Shown here piece after piece: positions 13,892 through 22,103 of a DNA stretch of 55,899 nt (its first letter is position 1; every line of letters begins with the position of its first letter). The stretch is from positions 1 to 55,899 of the IMG/VR virus record IMGVR_UViG_3300023174_003189. The stretch is one strand, 5' to 3'. Under the pieces are notes generated by a model that was not told the DNA's origin, did no database searches, and saw only the letters and a list, made by a program, of their open reading frames with translations. The translations under genes were made by a program, and so were the position numbers. The stretch is from a virus.

Positions 13892-14305
13892 TTAAAAATT
13901 ATCTTTTTTAACTTTATTACCAATATTATACTTTGGTATTAATTGCCATTCACCCTTTTCTTTATGAGAAAGAATCTTTACCTGTGATAGGAATATTGGT
14001 TCTGGTGTTTGTGTAGATTTTTTATCAACCAAAGTGATTAGACCCCAATCTTGTAATAGATTGGCAATCGTATTTCTGCGAGATAAATCATTTTCACTAA
14101 TATCGGTTGGTTTGCCATCTAAAGCAAACAATTCTTTGAAGTGAACAATATAATACTTTCCTTGCTTATGTAAAATATGGCAAGATTGATATAGTATTTT
14201 TTCTTTTTTAGAAGCGACACCAATACGGGTGAGTGTTTCTCTAACCTTTAGAAAATCGTCTTGTTGATTCAAAGTCACTTCAACCAAATCTGTAATATTA
14301 ATCAT
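13892..14305 (-). CDS. regA: RegA translational repressor
   Basis: A 137-residue protein matching T4 RegA (122 aa) throughout: FLKVRETLTRIGVASKKEK, LYQSCHILHKQGKYYIVHFK, DLSRRNTIANLLQDWGLI and the end WQLIPKYNIGN. RegA binds AU-rich ribosome-binding sites of early mRNAs and represses their translation, including clamp and clamp-loader genes in T4. Position right after gene 62 is the T4 order (45-44-62-regA). The start shares one base with the gene 62 stop. Confidence 0.95.
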   Translation of the reverse strand: MINITDLVEVTLNQQDDFLKVRETLTRIGVASKKEKILYQSCHILHKQGKYYIVHFKELFALDGKPTDISENDLSRRNTIANLLQDWGLITLVDKKSTQTPEPIFLSQVKILSHKEKGEWQLIPKYNIGNKVKKDNF

Positions 14306-14691
14306 TACTTAACTCCGCCTTTATCTGTTTTTCTTTTTATTTCAGCGATTTGTTCGTCAGTAAGAATTCGTAAAGCCTCTTTGGCTTTTTCATTGGAATA
14401 ACCAAAATATATCTTTACACATTCTATATTCTTGTCGACCTCTGATTTCTGCCACGGTTGGAATTTCCGTTTCATAGGCCTGATGGTATTTAGAAGATAT
14501 TGATATTGAAGGTCTTTTTCTAGACTTGGGTGCTTATTCAACTCATTGACATATAATACACAGTCCATGTGATAGGATAAGGCTCGGTTGATGATATATG
14601 GGTTATAATCTCTATAGTCCAACTCATCACGAAATACACTTTTCTTCTTCTCTAGTATGGACGGAAGAATTTCTTTGAATAAATCTGGCAT
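14305..14691 (-). CDS. 62: Clamp loader small subunit gp62
   Basis: A 128-residue protein like the short gp62 of marine T4-like phages (DYRDYNPYIINRALSYHMDC, LQYQYLLNTIRPMKRKFQPW, and a C-terminal EALRILTDEQIAEIKRK). T4 gp62 is 187 aa and diverged, so the call rests on the PYxxNRALSY pattern and position between gene 44 and regA. With gp44 it forms the ATP-dependent loader of gp45. Confidence 0.87.
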   Translation of the reverse strand: MPDLFKEILPSILEKKKSVFRDELDYRDYNPYIINRALSYHMDCVLYVNELNKHPSLEKDLQYQYLLNTIRPMKRKFQPWQKSEVDKNIECVKIYFGYSNEKAKEALRILTDEQIAEIKRKTDKGGVK

Positions 14692-14692
14692 C

Positions 14693-15145
14693 TTAATATC
14701 CTGATACCGTATATTTCATCATTTCTGTCAATGTACCATCATCAACCTTTTGAATTGGTGTAACAGCTTCTTGTTCAATGTCAATCAAAATCATATCACG
14801 ACCATCTTTGGTGTAATAATTTCTTGTTTTAAATGATTTGGGATCAACTTTAAATAACCAACCAGCATACTTATAGCTATGTCTGGCTGCCGGCACCGTG
14901 ACAAAATACAACTCATCAACACCACGGCATTTACGTAATTGATTGGGTTTGATTGTGATTGCCTTTTCTTTGATGAAAGGTACCTGTGTTTTTACTTCAA
15001 TTGTTTTGCCATCACCTGTCAAATCTTTTTTACTATCAAAATGATTGAGTGCTTGTTCAACAATCACACCTTGTTTGGCTAAATAGTTACTTACGTATTT
15101 CTCACCCATACGGCCAAGAATGTCCATCATCTGTGAACGATCCAT
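14693..15145 (-). CDS. Putative PD-(D/E)XK nuclease-like protein
   Basis: A 150-residue protein beginning with a helix LGRMGEKYVSNYLAKQG, then NHFDSKKDLTGDGKTIEVKT: an Asp followed about ten residues later by E-V-K, which fits the PD-(D/E)XK catalytic pattern (GExxxxxxL helix, D, ExK). A later ELYFVTVPA strand fits the fold's next core strand. Function could be a repair or restriction-like endonuclease associated with the clamp loader genes on either side. No target is known; loss of activity is possible. The basis is the visible motif only. Confidence 0.55.
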   Translation of the reverse strand: MDRSQMMDILGRMGEKYVSNYLAKQGVIVEQALNHFDSKKDLTGDGKTIEVKTQVPFIKEKAITIKPNQLRKCRGVDELYFVTVPAARHSYKYAGWLFKVDPKSFKTRNYYTKDGRDMILIDIEQEAVTPIQKVDDGTLTEMMKYTVSGY

Positions 15146-15153
15146 AATAACTC

Positions 15154-16086
15154 CTATTTAAAAGAACAATCAACCATAATTTCTGTTAAACAGGCAATCA
15201 TATTGATTTCGTGGTCAGCCACAAAGGCAGATTGATATTGATACTTAGCAAGAATAAGAACCAATTGAGGTACAGAATCAGCACTCAATTCTTCATATAA
15301 TGAGTCATATAGTTTTCGATACACTTTGATTGGATCATTATCCAAATTATTAGTGACCCATTTACGTGCTGCTGCAAAATCTTTTTCTTTAAGTGCTTTG
15401 ATTAAGGCTTCAAGTTGAATATCAGCAACATTAGAAAGAATACCAGAATCAATGGAGCCAGAAGCTGAGTATCGCTGGAGTTCATTAAGAATTCTTCGAT
15501 TGTCCGGAAAATGTTTGGTGATGACTGCGGCAACAACGTCTTTGGAGTATTTGATTCCTTCTTGTGAAAGGATGTTTTCAACCCGCTTAAAAAACTGTGA
15601 CGCCAATTTTGGTTTAGAACCGTTGATTTTAAAATCGATAACAGAACAACGGGAATGGATCGGATCGATGATCCTATTTTTGAAATTGCAAGTGAAAATG
15701 AACGAGCAGTTTGATGCAAATTCTTCAATGGCTCCTCGTAGAGCAGGTTGAGTTGAGTTAGGATTGAGATAATCAGCCTCATCAATGATGACAACTTTTC
15801 TCCCACCCATAAGCGACATTGAAGAAGCATAGTTCTTAATTTTGTTACGTAAGACATCAATACCAGACTCATCAGAACCATTGATGATAATGTAATCGCA
15901 ACCAACCTCATTACACAATGCTTTAGCAACTGTTGTTTTTCCAACACCTGCCGTACCAGATAAAAGAAGATTTGGTATTTCTTTTCTCTTAACGAACTCC
16001 TGAAAAGTTTCCTTGAGCGCATCGGGAAGAATACAATCTTCAATTTTTTGTGGTCGATACTTCTCGACCCATAATAAATGTTTCAT
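15154..16086 (-). CDS. 44: Clamp loader large subunit gp44 (AAA+ ATPase)
   Basis: A 310-residue AAA+ protein (T4: 319). WVEKYRPQKIEDCILP starts the fold; Walker A is GTAGVGKTTVAKAL (about 44-57), Walker B VVIIDEADYL (about 98-107), and the arginine-finger SRC motif is HSRCSVIDF (about 144-152). The C-terminal collar has KALKEKDFAAARKWV. Four copies with one gp62 load the gp45 clamp. The GGGAG ribosome-binding site overlaps an AT-rich stretch that could hold a weak promoter. Confidence 0.96.
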   Translation of the reverse strand: MKHLLWVEKYRPQKIEDCILPDALKETFQEFVKRKEIPNLLLSGTAGVGKTTVAKALCNEVGCDYIIINGSDESGIDVLRNKIKNYASSMSLMGGRKVVIIDEADYLNPNSTQPALRGAIEEFASNCSFIFTCNFKNRIIDPIHSRCSVIDFKINGSKPKLASQFFKRVENILSQEGIKYSKDVVAAVITKHFPDNRRILNELQRYSASGSIDSGILSNVADIQLEALIKALKEKDFAAARKWVTNNLDNDPIKVYRKLYDSLYEELSADSVPQLVLILAKYQYQSAFVADHEINMIACLTEIMVDCSFK

Positions 16087-16122
16087 TCAAAACTCCCATA
16101 ATATAATATACAACAACTACAA

Positions 16123-16323
16123 TTATTTCAATTGACCTTGAATTTGGCCAACGACTTCAAGTAATCCCATATCAACCACAACATTTCCTGTGGTTGTATT
16201 AATAACAGTAAATTCACCTTCTTCAGTCTTTGAAGAAAATACCACCACAACGTAATTGGGATTAACAGCAATCGCTTGTTTTGTTTGTGCGTCTGTAAAA
16301 TATAATAACATATTATTCTTCAA
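16123..16323 (-). CDS. Hypothetical protein, 66 aa, between clamp and clamp loader
   Basis: A 66-residue protein (LYFTDAQTKQAIAVNPNYVV, EFTVINTTTGNVVV, LEVVGQIQGQ) predicted all-beta. Similar short proteins with an FTDA...IAVNP start and a LEVVG end are widespread in marine phages (family memory); function unknown. The start overlaps the gene 45 stop by 11 bases, so it belongs to the clamp operon. Confidence 0.7.
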   Translation of the reverse strand: MKNNMLLYFTDAQTKQAIAVNPNYVVVVFSSKTEEGEFTVINTTTGNVVVDMGLLEVVGQIQGQLK

Positions 16324-16984
16324 ACTTAGAGTATTTGGCTTCAGTCGCTACAAAGTATTTAATATCTTGGCTCTTATTTGTAAAGAGTGAGAGTCCTTTA
16401 GATGAAATCTGCACATCATATGCACCAGGAATCATTCGCAAATTTTCTGTTAAGAAAACCATTTTGTATTTTTGACCATTACCTGTACCAACTTCAATTG
16501 TATTTGTGTGTGCGGACGAATCTTTAACATCAAAACTTGTTAAGTTAATGGTGTTACCTTCAGATTCAACCATAATGTTAGGAGATTGTAAAGCATTAGT
16601 GACCTTCATCAAAGAATCAAAATCATCTTTTGATAGTGTGAATGTGATATCAACAGATGGTAATGTCAATTCTTTTTCTGGTGGAATTAAAATACTTTCT
16701 TTTTCCGTTTTACGATACTTAGTTTTATTACGGCCGAATTTAAAAATAATATTGATATCGTCAAACTCAATATCGGTATCTTTGCCAATCGAATGAATGT
16801 TTAGAAACTGGTTCAAATCATAAACACAGAAATCTTGTGGAAAAGAATCTTTCAATGTGGCTTCAGCCAAAACATTCTTTCCTGTAGAAATGGTTTTGAT
16901 TTTATTGCCGGCTTTAAACTGAATGCCAGAATTTAATTTGGCAAAATTTTGTAATACGCTTAGTGTTTCACTTGATAACTTCAT
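16313..16984 (-). CDS. 45: Sliding clamp gp45
   Basis: A 223-residue trimeric clamp (T4: 228). MKLSSETLSVLQNFAKLNSG and DFCVYDLNQFLNIH match the gp45 N-terminal domain; FLTENLRMIPGAYDVQIS and the terminal YFVATEAKYSKF match the C-terminal domain. It tethers gp43 and, in T4, activates late transcription by binding gp55 and gp33. I start at ATG 16984, because GGAG lies just upstream; the ATG four codons earlier overlaps that ribosome-binding site. Confidence 0.95.
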   Translation of the reverse strand: MKLSSETLSVLQNFAKLNSGIQFKAGNKIKTISTGKNVLAEATLKDSFPQDFCVYDLNQFLNIHSIGKDTDIEFDDINIIFKFGRNKTKYRKTEKESILIPPEKELTLPSVDITFTLSKDDFDSLMKVTNALQSPNIMVESEGNTINLTSFDVKDSSAHTNTIEVGTGNGQKYKMVFLTENLRMIPGAYDVQISSKGLSLFTNKSQDIKYFVATEAKYSKFEE

Positions 16985-17004
16985 TGTTTTCTCCATTATA
17001 AAAA

Positions 17005-17298
17005 TTACTGCTTCGAATATATTGTATCATGTTCATATAAAAACATCAAGCAGCACATTGCGTGTGCCAAGTGATGTATACCAGATTCAGGATCGAATTC
17101 TTCACCACGTTTCCATGCCCATAGGTGGCGTTGTAGAGCATCAAAGTATCTGCGTTTGGAGTCTGGTACTTTTTGCCAATTATCTCTTTCATATTTCTGA
17201 GCACCAAATGTTAATACTTTGACCGTTTCTTCTAATGCATATGGTGGCAATAAACCATATTCTAATTTACCACCATCAAATTTACGACCTTCTGGCAT
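17005..17298 (-). CDS. dATP/dGTP diphosphohydrolase N-terminal-domain-like protein (DUF5664 type)
   Basis: A 97-residue helical protein starting at ATG 17298, which shares TAATG with the upstream stop. Sequence blocks RKFDGGKLEYGLLPPYALEE, VLTFGAQKYERDNWQKVP, RRYFDALQRHLWAW and HHLAHAMCCLMFL are the hallmark of the DUF5664/dGTP_diPhyd_N family in phages and mobile elements. It would hydrolyse or bind purine dNTPs, perhaps tuning the dNTP pool together with the dCMP deaminase. Enzymatic activity of stand-alone domains is uncertain. Confidence 0.72.
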   Translation of the reverse strand: MPEGRKFDGGKLEYGLLPPYALEETVKVLTFGAQKYERDNWQKVPDSKRRYFDALQRHLWAWKRGEEFDPESGIHHLAHAMCCLMFLYEHDTIYSKQ

Positions 17299-18116
17299 TA
17301 CATTTCTCCAACGAAATTGGCCACAGCAGGCATATCTCCTTGGAAATGATATGTGCCAATATGAGATGTTCTCATCCAAGGACAGAGATGAATTGTGCCG
17401 CCAATTTTACGCCACATCTGGCAGAACATATAATCTTCTGAAAGATAACGATCAGAACCGCCACCAACAATACTATCTTTGGTGTCGATTACTGTATCAA
17501 AGAAGGCATGAATATAACGTGTGCCATCAAAGTGTGCCTGACCTACATGGTCTGGTTTATATCGAATCATTGGATACGCTTCTTCCATTTTCTTAAACAC
17601 TTCTCGTTTAATCATCATGAAGCCGGTACCAATTTCCAATACTTCTAAAGGTTCTGTAACAGTAAATTGTGCGGTGCCTTTTACCGGATTGAAAACATAA
17701 TCACCAGTAACTTTTTCTAATATTTGTGCATCAATATCCGGATTTTTTGCTACTGCAGTTTTAACTGATTTCCATTTAATTGCTTTCTTAGGATAAGGAC
17801 CACCAGAAACATCTTTGTCCATGGCCAATAAAGCAATCACATCTTGTGGATTAAAGTGAATATCAGAATCAATAAACAACATATGTGAACATTCTGACCG
17901 ATGAATAAATTCATCCACCAAATAATTTCTAGCACGGGTGATTAATGATTCATTGAAAAGAAATGAAAATTTCACCTGCACACCATACTGCATGCAAAGG
18001 CCTTGTAAGTCTAGGCAAGATTTCATGTATAGACCGTGATTCATGCCACCATACATTGGTGTGGCTACGAACAGGCTTTTCTTTTGTAATTCTTCTTTTT
18101 TAATTGAAATTTCCAT
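17298..18116 (-). CDS. Glycosyltransferase, GT-A fold
   Basis: A 272-residue protein: SLFVATPMYGGMNHGLYMKS at the start, LITRARNYLVDEFI, a DxD at FIDSDIHFNPQDVI (about 80-93), then KDVSGGPYPKKAIKW, IGTGFMMIKREVF and SEDYMFCQMWRKIG. This is a known phage glycosyltransferase pattern, probably acting on phage DNA, virion glycans or host surface glycan. It sits after the terminator at 18131-18165, with CGGAG before its ATG, so some readthrough or a cryptic promoter is required for expression with gene 45. Confidence 0.85.
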   Translation of the reverse strand: MEISIKKEELQKKSLFVATPMYGGMNHGLYMKSCLDLQGLCMQYGVQVKFSFLFNESLITRARNYLVDEFIHRSECSHMLFIDSDIHFNPQDVIALLAMDKDVSGGPYPKKAIKWKSVKTAVAKNPDIDAQILEKVTGDYVFNPVKGTAQFTVTEPLEVLEIGTGFMMIKREVFKKMEEAYPMIRYKPDHVGQAHFDGTRYIHAFFDTVIDTKDSIVGGGSDRYLSEDYMFCQMWRKIGGTIHLCPWMRTSHIGTYHFQGDMPAVANFVGEM

Positions 18117-18130
18117 TTGTTCTCCGAAAA

Positions 18131-18165
18131 ATAAAAAAAGGGAGTTTCGTTATAAACGAACTCCC
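18131..18165 (-). terminator. Intrinsic terminator after the HTH gene
   Basis: Minus-strand RNA would form GGGAGTT/AACTCCC extended by CGTT pairing (one bulged base), followed by TTTTTTTATTTT. It ends transcription from the promoter at 18503-18532 after the single HTH gene, isolating it as a monocistronic early unit. Confidence 0.85.
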
Positions 18166-18180
18166 TCTGTAACCGATAGC

Positions 18181-18450
18181 TTAGTTAAAGCTGTAACCAG
18201 CCGATAGAGCAGCACGAACCAAAGCTTTGGTTGGCTTACCCATACGATAGGCACGAACTGTGCTACCATCGGAGCGGCGAACGGTGTTGGTATAGATGCA
18301 GTGACCTTCTTGACGCAACTCGTCAATACGAGCTGATACGTTTTGAATACCAAAACGAGCACGAGCTTGTGCTGTGGTCAAAGTGTTGTAACCTTCAGAT
18401 TTGCTCAAGTAATTGAGAATCTTTTGCTTAGCAGATAATTGCTTTTTCAT
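18181..18450 (-). CDS. Small winged-helix/HTH DNA-binding protein
   Basis: An 89-residue protein: AKQKILNYLSKSEGYNTLTT (helix), AQARARFGIQNVSARIDELR (helix-turn-helix with recognition helix about 35-46), GHCIYTNTVRRSDGSTVRAY (wing) and a MGKPTKALVRAALSAG tail. This is the phage HTH family with a TAAQARxxFGIxNVSARIxELR pattern. It stands alone between a strong promoter and a strong terminator, the arrangement expected for an abundant early regulator. It may control phage or host promoters; the target is unknown. Confidence 0.8.
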   Translation of the reverse strand: MKKQLSAKQKILNYLSKSEGYNTLTTAQARARFGIQNVSARIDELRQEGHCIYTNTVRRSDGSTVRAYRMGKPTKALVRAALSAGYSFN

Positions 18451-18502
18451 AATAAAACTCCATAGTAAGTTAATAATAACCTTGCGTATTGCAAGTTCTC
18501 AC

Positions 18503-18532
18503 ATCATAACATTATATAGTTGTGTGTGTCAA
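18503..18532 (-). promoter_or_regulatory. Strong sigma70-type promoter for the HTH gene
   Basis: Minus strand TTGACA (18532-18527), 18-base spacer, TATGAT (18508-18503). The spacer and -10 share CTATATAATGTTAT with the tRNA promoter at 11493-11521, suggesting a repeated promoter design. Confidence 0.75.
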
Positions 18533-18553
18533 GTATATTGGTGGTATACTTGT

Positions 18554-19819
18554 TTATCTGCCAACTTGTGGCAAATACTTTGCCTTGGTTTCTTCCCAAG
18601 TTAAATCAATTAAATCATCATAAAAAAGTGTTTCATATGAAACATTATTTTTCTTTTGTAATTGCCGAATACGGCCTTTGGCATATTTTGTTTTCCAAAT
18701 ATCACTCAATGCTTTTTCACTGGTATCAAATGATTTTACCAATTTATCTTCGGTAATTTCTTTACGGAGAAATTCACTGGTATTATTATAGAGTGGACTG
18801 AAATAGATACCACGTTGATGTTCGGTACGAATTAAATTTTTTGGTATGTCTAGTTTAGAATAGGCAAAGTTCAATGATCGATTTTTATGATCACGCTTGA
18901 GTGGTAGTCCTTGTGTGTTTTTTGCTTCCCACCATTCAAAATATTTTCGTGTATGATTCTCTTTAATCCAATCAAACACCAATTTTTTGGTTGCTCGAGT
19001 TGGTTCAAAAGCAACTGAACCAGATGAGAATCCCATTTTATTCCAATGTTCTAGTCCATCATACTGAGAAAGACCATTAGACTTAGTGTTGCCATAAAGA
19101 GAAGTTGTAGTAACTCCGGCCAAGACATCTCCATATTGTCGTTTCCAATCTTTTTGAACTGTATCAGATAAACACAATAACGCCAACAATTTACCACCCA
19201 TATAATTAAAACCAAGAGGTTGTAATGGCACAATCGTAGAACCGATTGCAGTATGATTAATCATGTGTTGTTGTGTCTTTATATCTCTCGACCAGCCAAT
19301 TGCATTATCTCTCGGAGTCAAGTCCAGGAAGTCTGAGGAGATACATATCACACCAAGATATTTCTTACTAACTTCATCAGTAACAATATAATACAAATTA
19401 CGACCAATGTTAGAATTATTTTTCATTGTAGAAGAAAAGGTACGAATAGCATTCCATCGTTCCGCTTCAGGTCCATTGGATAAAACCATAGTTGGTTCCA
19501 ACTTTTCATAATCATCCGGATCTTTTGGCATCCAGAAATTAGCTTTGACTTCATTAATCATATCTCTTTGTTTGGGATCAACCATTAATATTTCTTGACC
19601 CCACAAAGTGGAAACTTCATGAACTGGATATCGTTCTTTTACTTCACACCATTTTTGATATAAGGTATATTCACGAACATCCATTTGTGAAGCATATGTT
19701 AAGTCCTCAATGAGAACTTTTTTCATTTGTTCTTCATCAATGTGCTCAAATTTATTGGCAGGATTTTTTTCTTGCCATGATTGCCATTGTTCTTCTACAT
19801 ATTCAATTGGTGTTGCCAT
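18554..19819 (-). CDS. DUF4338/DruA-like protein (tentative)
   Basis: A 421-residue protein of unknown role inserted between the clamp region and peptide deformylase. Its centre reads YLGVICISSDFLDLTPRDNA, IGW, a conserved Asn, then FNYMGGKLLALLCLSDTVQK, DWKRQYGDVLAGVTTTSLYG and HWNKMGFSSG. That order (LG-x-I, R-D-x-x-IGW, N, LLAL, DW-x-x-x-YG, T-S-x-Y, W-x-x-x-G) resembles the DUF4338 family, which includes DruA of the Druantia defence system. The N-terminal 110 residues are helical and charged. Start shares the ATG/TAA junction with the deformylase stop. Homology is a motif-level judgement. Confidence 0.5.
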   Translation of the reverse strand: MATPIEYVEEQWQSWQEKNPANKFEHIDEEQMKKVLIEDLTYASQMDVREYTLYQKWCEVKERYPVHEVSTLWGQEILMVDPKQRDMINEVKANFWMPKDPDDYEKLEPTMVLSNGPEAERWNAIRTFSSTMKNNSNIGRNLYYIVTDEVSKKYLGVICISSDFLDLTPRDNAIGWSRDIKTQQHMINHTAIGSTIVPLQPLGFNYMGGKLLALLCLSDTVQKDWKRQYGDVLAGVTTTSLYGNTKSNGLSQYDGLEHWNKMGFSSGSVAFEPTRATKKLVFDWIKENHTRKYFEWWEAKNTQGLPLKRDHKNRSLNFAYSKLDIPKNLIRTEHQRGIYFSPLYNNTSEFLRKEITEDKLVKSFDTSEKALSDIWKTKYAKGRIRQLQKKNNVSYETLFYDDLIDLTWEETKAKYLPQVGR

Positions 19820-20391
19820 TATCGTAATTTTAATTTCTTCATTAATTTATTTCTTTTTTGTAAACCATATTGTAACGCCATTGGCTTAGTCTTACTAGTA
19901 TACACGATGCCATTCATGTGGTCAAGCTCATGTTGAAAACAACGAGCAGATATGCCAGAAAATGTGGCACCTTTCCATTCACCAGTAAAGTCTTGGTATC
20001 GAACACCTATCTCTGCCGGCCTAGTAACTCTTAATCCTAATAATGGAAAAGAAAGGCACCCTTCTACCATGTGTGATTCTTCTTTTGAAAAATTAATAAT
20101 TTCTGGATTAAAAAATGCCACATAATCATCATTGGTACCCATCACGAATACTCGGTAACGATAGCCACATTGATTGGCTGATAATCCATAACCACGATAA
20201 TGTTTACAGGTTTCAACCAATGCAGAAGCAAACAAATTAGGATTTACTGGTGGATTATTAAAATCAAATTCTTGCATTACCTCTCTTAATATTGGATTAT
20301 TTTCAGATACCAATTTAAGAAGATTAATTTGTTGTTTTGGTTGTTCAACTTTTACCGATTCTTCAGTATTAAATGTAATAATATCGCTCAT
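19819..20391 (-). CDS. def: Peptide deformylase
   Basis: A 190-residue metalloprotease that removes the N-formyl group from new proteins. All three PDF motifs are present: GYGLSANQCG (motif 1, Ser in place of the usual second Ala), EGCLSFP (motif 2, Cys ligand) and QHELDHMNG (motif 3, HExxH). Length matches bacterial PDF plus a short N-terminal extension. Phage PDFs are known from cyanophages; here one is placed directly between gene 46 (4-base overlap) and the DUF4338-like gene. It may supply deformylation when host translation is flooded with phage proteins. Confidence 0.93.
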   Translation of the reverse strand: MSDIITFNTEESVKVEQPKQQINLLKLVSENNPILREVMQEFDFNNPPVNPNLFASALVETCKHYRGYGLSANQCGYRYRVFVMGTNDDYVAFFNPEIINFSKEESHMVEGCLSFPLLGLRVTRPAEIGVRYQDFTGEWKGATFSGISARCFQHELDHMNGIVYTSKTKPMALQYGLQKRNKLMKKLKLR

Positions 20392-22103
20392 TTTGCCACC
20401 TGACTAAAATTGTTTTTCTTTTCAAATTTAATTACCGACCTAAATTTATCAAATAACTGGTCGCCCTTGTGTGATATAACAAATACATTAGTGTCTGTTC
20501 CCATTTCATGTATCAATTTTAAAAATTCTTCTGTACCAACGGTATCAAGGCTAGAATCAAATACTTCATCGAGTATTAATAAGTTTGTATTGGTACTATT
20601 CTTTAGTTTGGCAATCTGTCGCCAAGTAAACAATAGTGCCAAGTCAATACGCATCTTCTCACCTTCGGAAAAGTTGGCATAAGAGAATTCGTCACGGTGC
20701 CTTGACTTGATTGTTTCTTCAAAGTTTTCATTGATGTTAAAATTCACAAAAAAGTCCATGGCTGTCAAATACTTATTAATCAATTTATTCATGATTGGCA
20801 AGTATTGTTTGATAATCTTTGTTTTAATACCTGTATCTTTTAATAACACAGAAGAATAATCAAAGTAATGTTTTTCGATTGAATAACCTTCTTGTTGTTT
20901 TAACAACTCAGCCAACTCATTTTTTAATTCTTTAAGTTTAGCATTTTCATTTTCTAACGAGTCCTTCTTGGTTGCCAAATCACCAATTTCTTTTCGGAGT
21001 TTATCAATGTAAGAATGTATTGTTGATACGGTAGAATTGTGTTTGATGATTTCATTATTGTGTTCCTGTATGTGTGTCAATATTTTTTGTATTTCGGACA
21101 TTCTATTACTAGTATCTTCAATTTGTTTTTCAATATCAGCCAAAGCCACATCAACTTCACCTTTAGTTTGTTGTAATGTGGAGATTTGTTGTTGGCGAAA
21201 TTCTTCATCAATACCTTGTTTGCAAGTGGGACAATCACTATGATCGTGATAAAAACAAACATCTTTTTCGATCTTCTTTAATCGAGATTCTAGTTTGGAT
21301 TCATAGTGTACCAACTTGGTACTCTTTTTTTGTATTGCCATTTGATCCGAAACTTTACTATTCAATACATCAATATGTTTTTGAATAAGAGCAATTTCAC
21401 CACCAAGTTTTTGGCATTGTGCTTCTGAATCTTCTATCTCTTTTTGTTTCTTTTGAATCTCATCATCATTATGTTTCTTGTGTTCTTCAATTGATTCTCT
21501 CTGCATTTTAATTTTTTCAGCAGTCAAATCCATTTGATACTTTAATTTTTGGCTACTATCTTTGATGATAGCCAATCGTTCTTTGACAATTGAATTCATT
21601 GAAGAAAAAATTTGAATGTCTAATAAATCTTCTATAATCAATCTTCGGTCTGATGCCGAAAGTTGCATGAACGGCACGAATGATGCCGAACCAAGAATAA
21701 CGATTTGTGTAAACGATTTGAAATTGAGTTTGAGAATTTGTTTCTCTAGTATTTCTTGGTAGTCCCGTGAAGCGGCATCTTGATTGAGTAACTGACCATT
21801 ACAATAGATTTCGAATGTATTTGGTTTGATACCACGAACAATCTTATACATCTTTTTGCCAATGGTAAATTCAATTTCAACCAGACCTTGTTGTTGGTTG
21901 ATCGAATTTAATAGATTTGGTTTATTGATTTTACGAAATGGTTTACCAAATAAACCAAAACATAACGCATCAAGAATGGTTGATTTACCTGCACCGTTTT
22001 GGCCAATGATAAGCGTATTGGGTGATTTGTTTAGTTGTATTTCTGTAAAAGAATTACCAGTTGATAGTATATTTTTATATCTTATCTTTTCAAATAGAAT
22101 CAT
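20388..22103 (-). CDS. 46: gp46 recombination endonuclease subunit (Rad50-like)
   Basis: A 571-residue SMC-like ATPase. Walker A GQNGAGKST (about 33-41), long coiled coils with a zinc-hook SDCPTCKQG (CxxC) near the middle, the signature FSEGEKMRIDLALLF and Walker B LLILDEVFDSS near the end. Complexes with gp47 to resect DNA ends for recombination-dependent replication and host DNA degradation. T4 gp46 is 560 aa. The stop overlaps the deformylase start. Confidence 0.96.
   Translation of the reverse strand: MILFEKIRYKNILSTGNSFTEIQLNKSPNTLIIGQNGAGKSTILDALCFGLFGKPFRKINKPNLLNSINQQQGLVEIEFTIGKKMYKIVRGIKPNTFEIYCNGQLLNQDAASRDYQEILEKQILKLNFKSFTQIVILGSASFVPFMQLSASDRRLIIEDLLDIQIFSSMNSIVKERLAIIKDSSQKLKYQMDLTAEKIKMQRESIEEHKKHNDDEIQKKQKEIEDSEAQCQKLGGEIALIQKHIDVLNSKVSDQMAIQKKSTKLVHYESKLESRLKKIEKDVCFYHDHSDCPTCKQGIDEEFRQQQISTLQQTKGEVDVALADIEKQIEDTSNRMSEIQKILTHIQEHNNEIIKHNSTVSTIHSYIDKLRKEIGDLATKKDSLENENAKLKELKNELAELLKQQEGYSIEKHYFDYSSVLLKDTGIKTKIIKQYLPIMNKLINKYLTAMDFFVNFNINENFEETIKSRHRDEFSYANFSEGEKMRIDLALLFTWRQIAKLKNSTNTNLLILDEVFDSSLDTVGTEEFLKLIHEMGTDTNVFVISHKGDQLFDKFRSVIKFEKKNNFSQVAK

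Noticed and set aside
17005-17298. Idea that the phage makes 2-aminoadenine (Z) DNA, from the dATP/dGTP hydrolase-like gene
   Set aside because: No PurZ-like gene is seen in the window and the polymerase is family B gp43, not the family A DpoZ type; the small protein alone does not support it.
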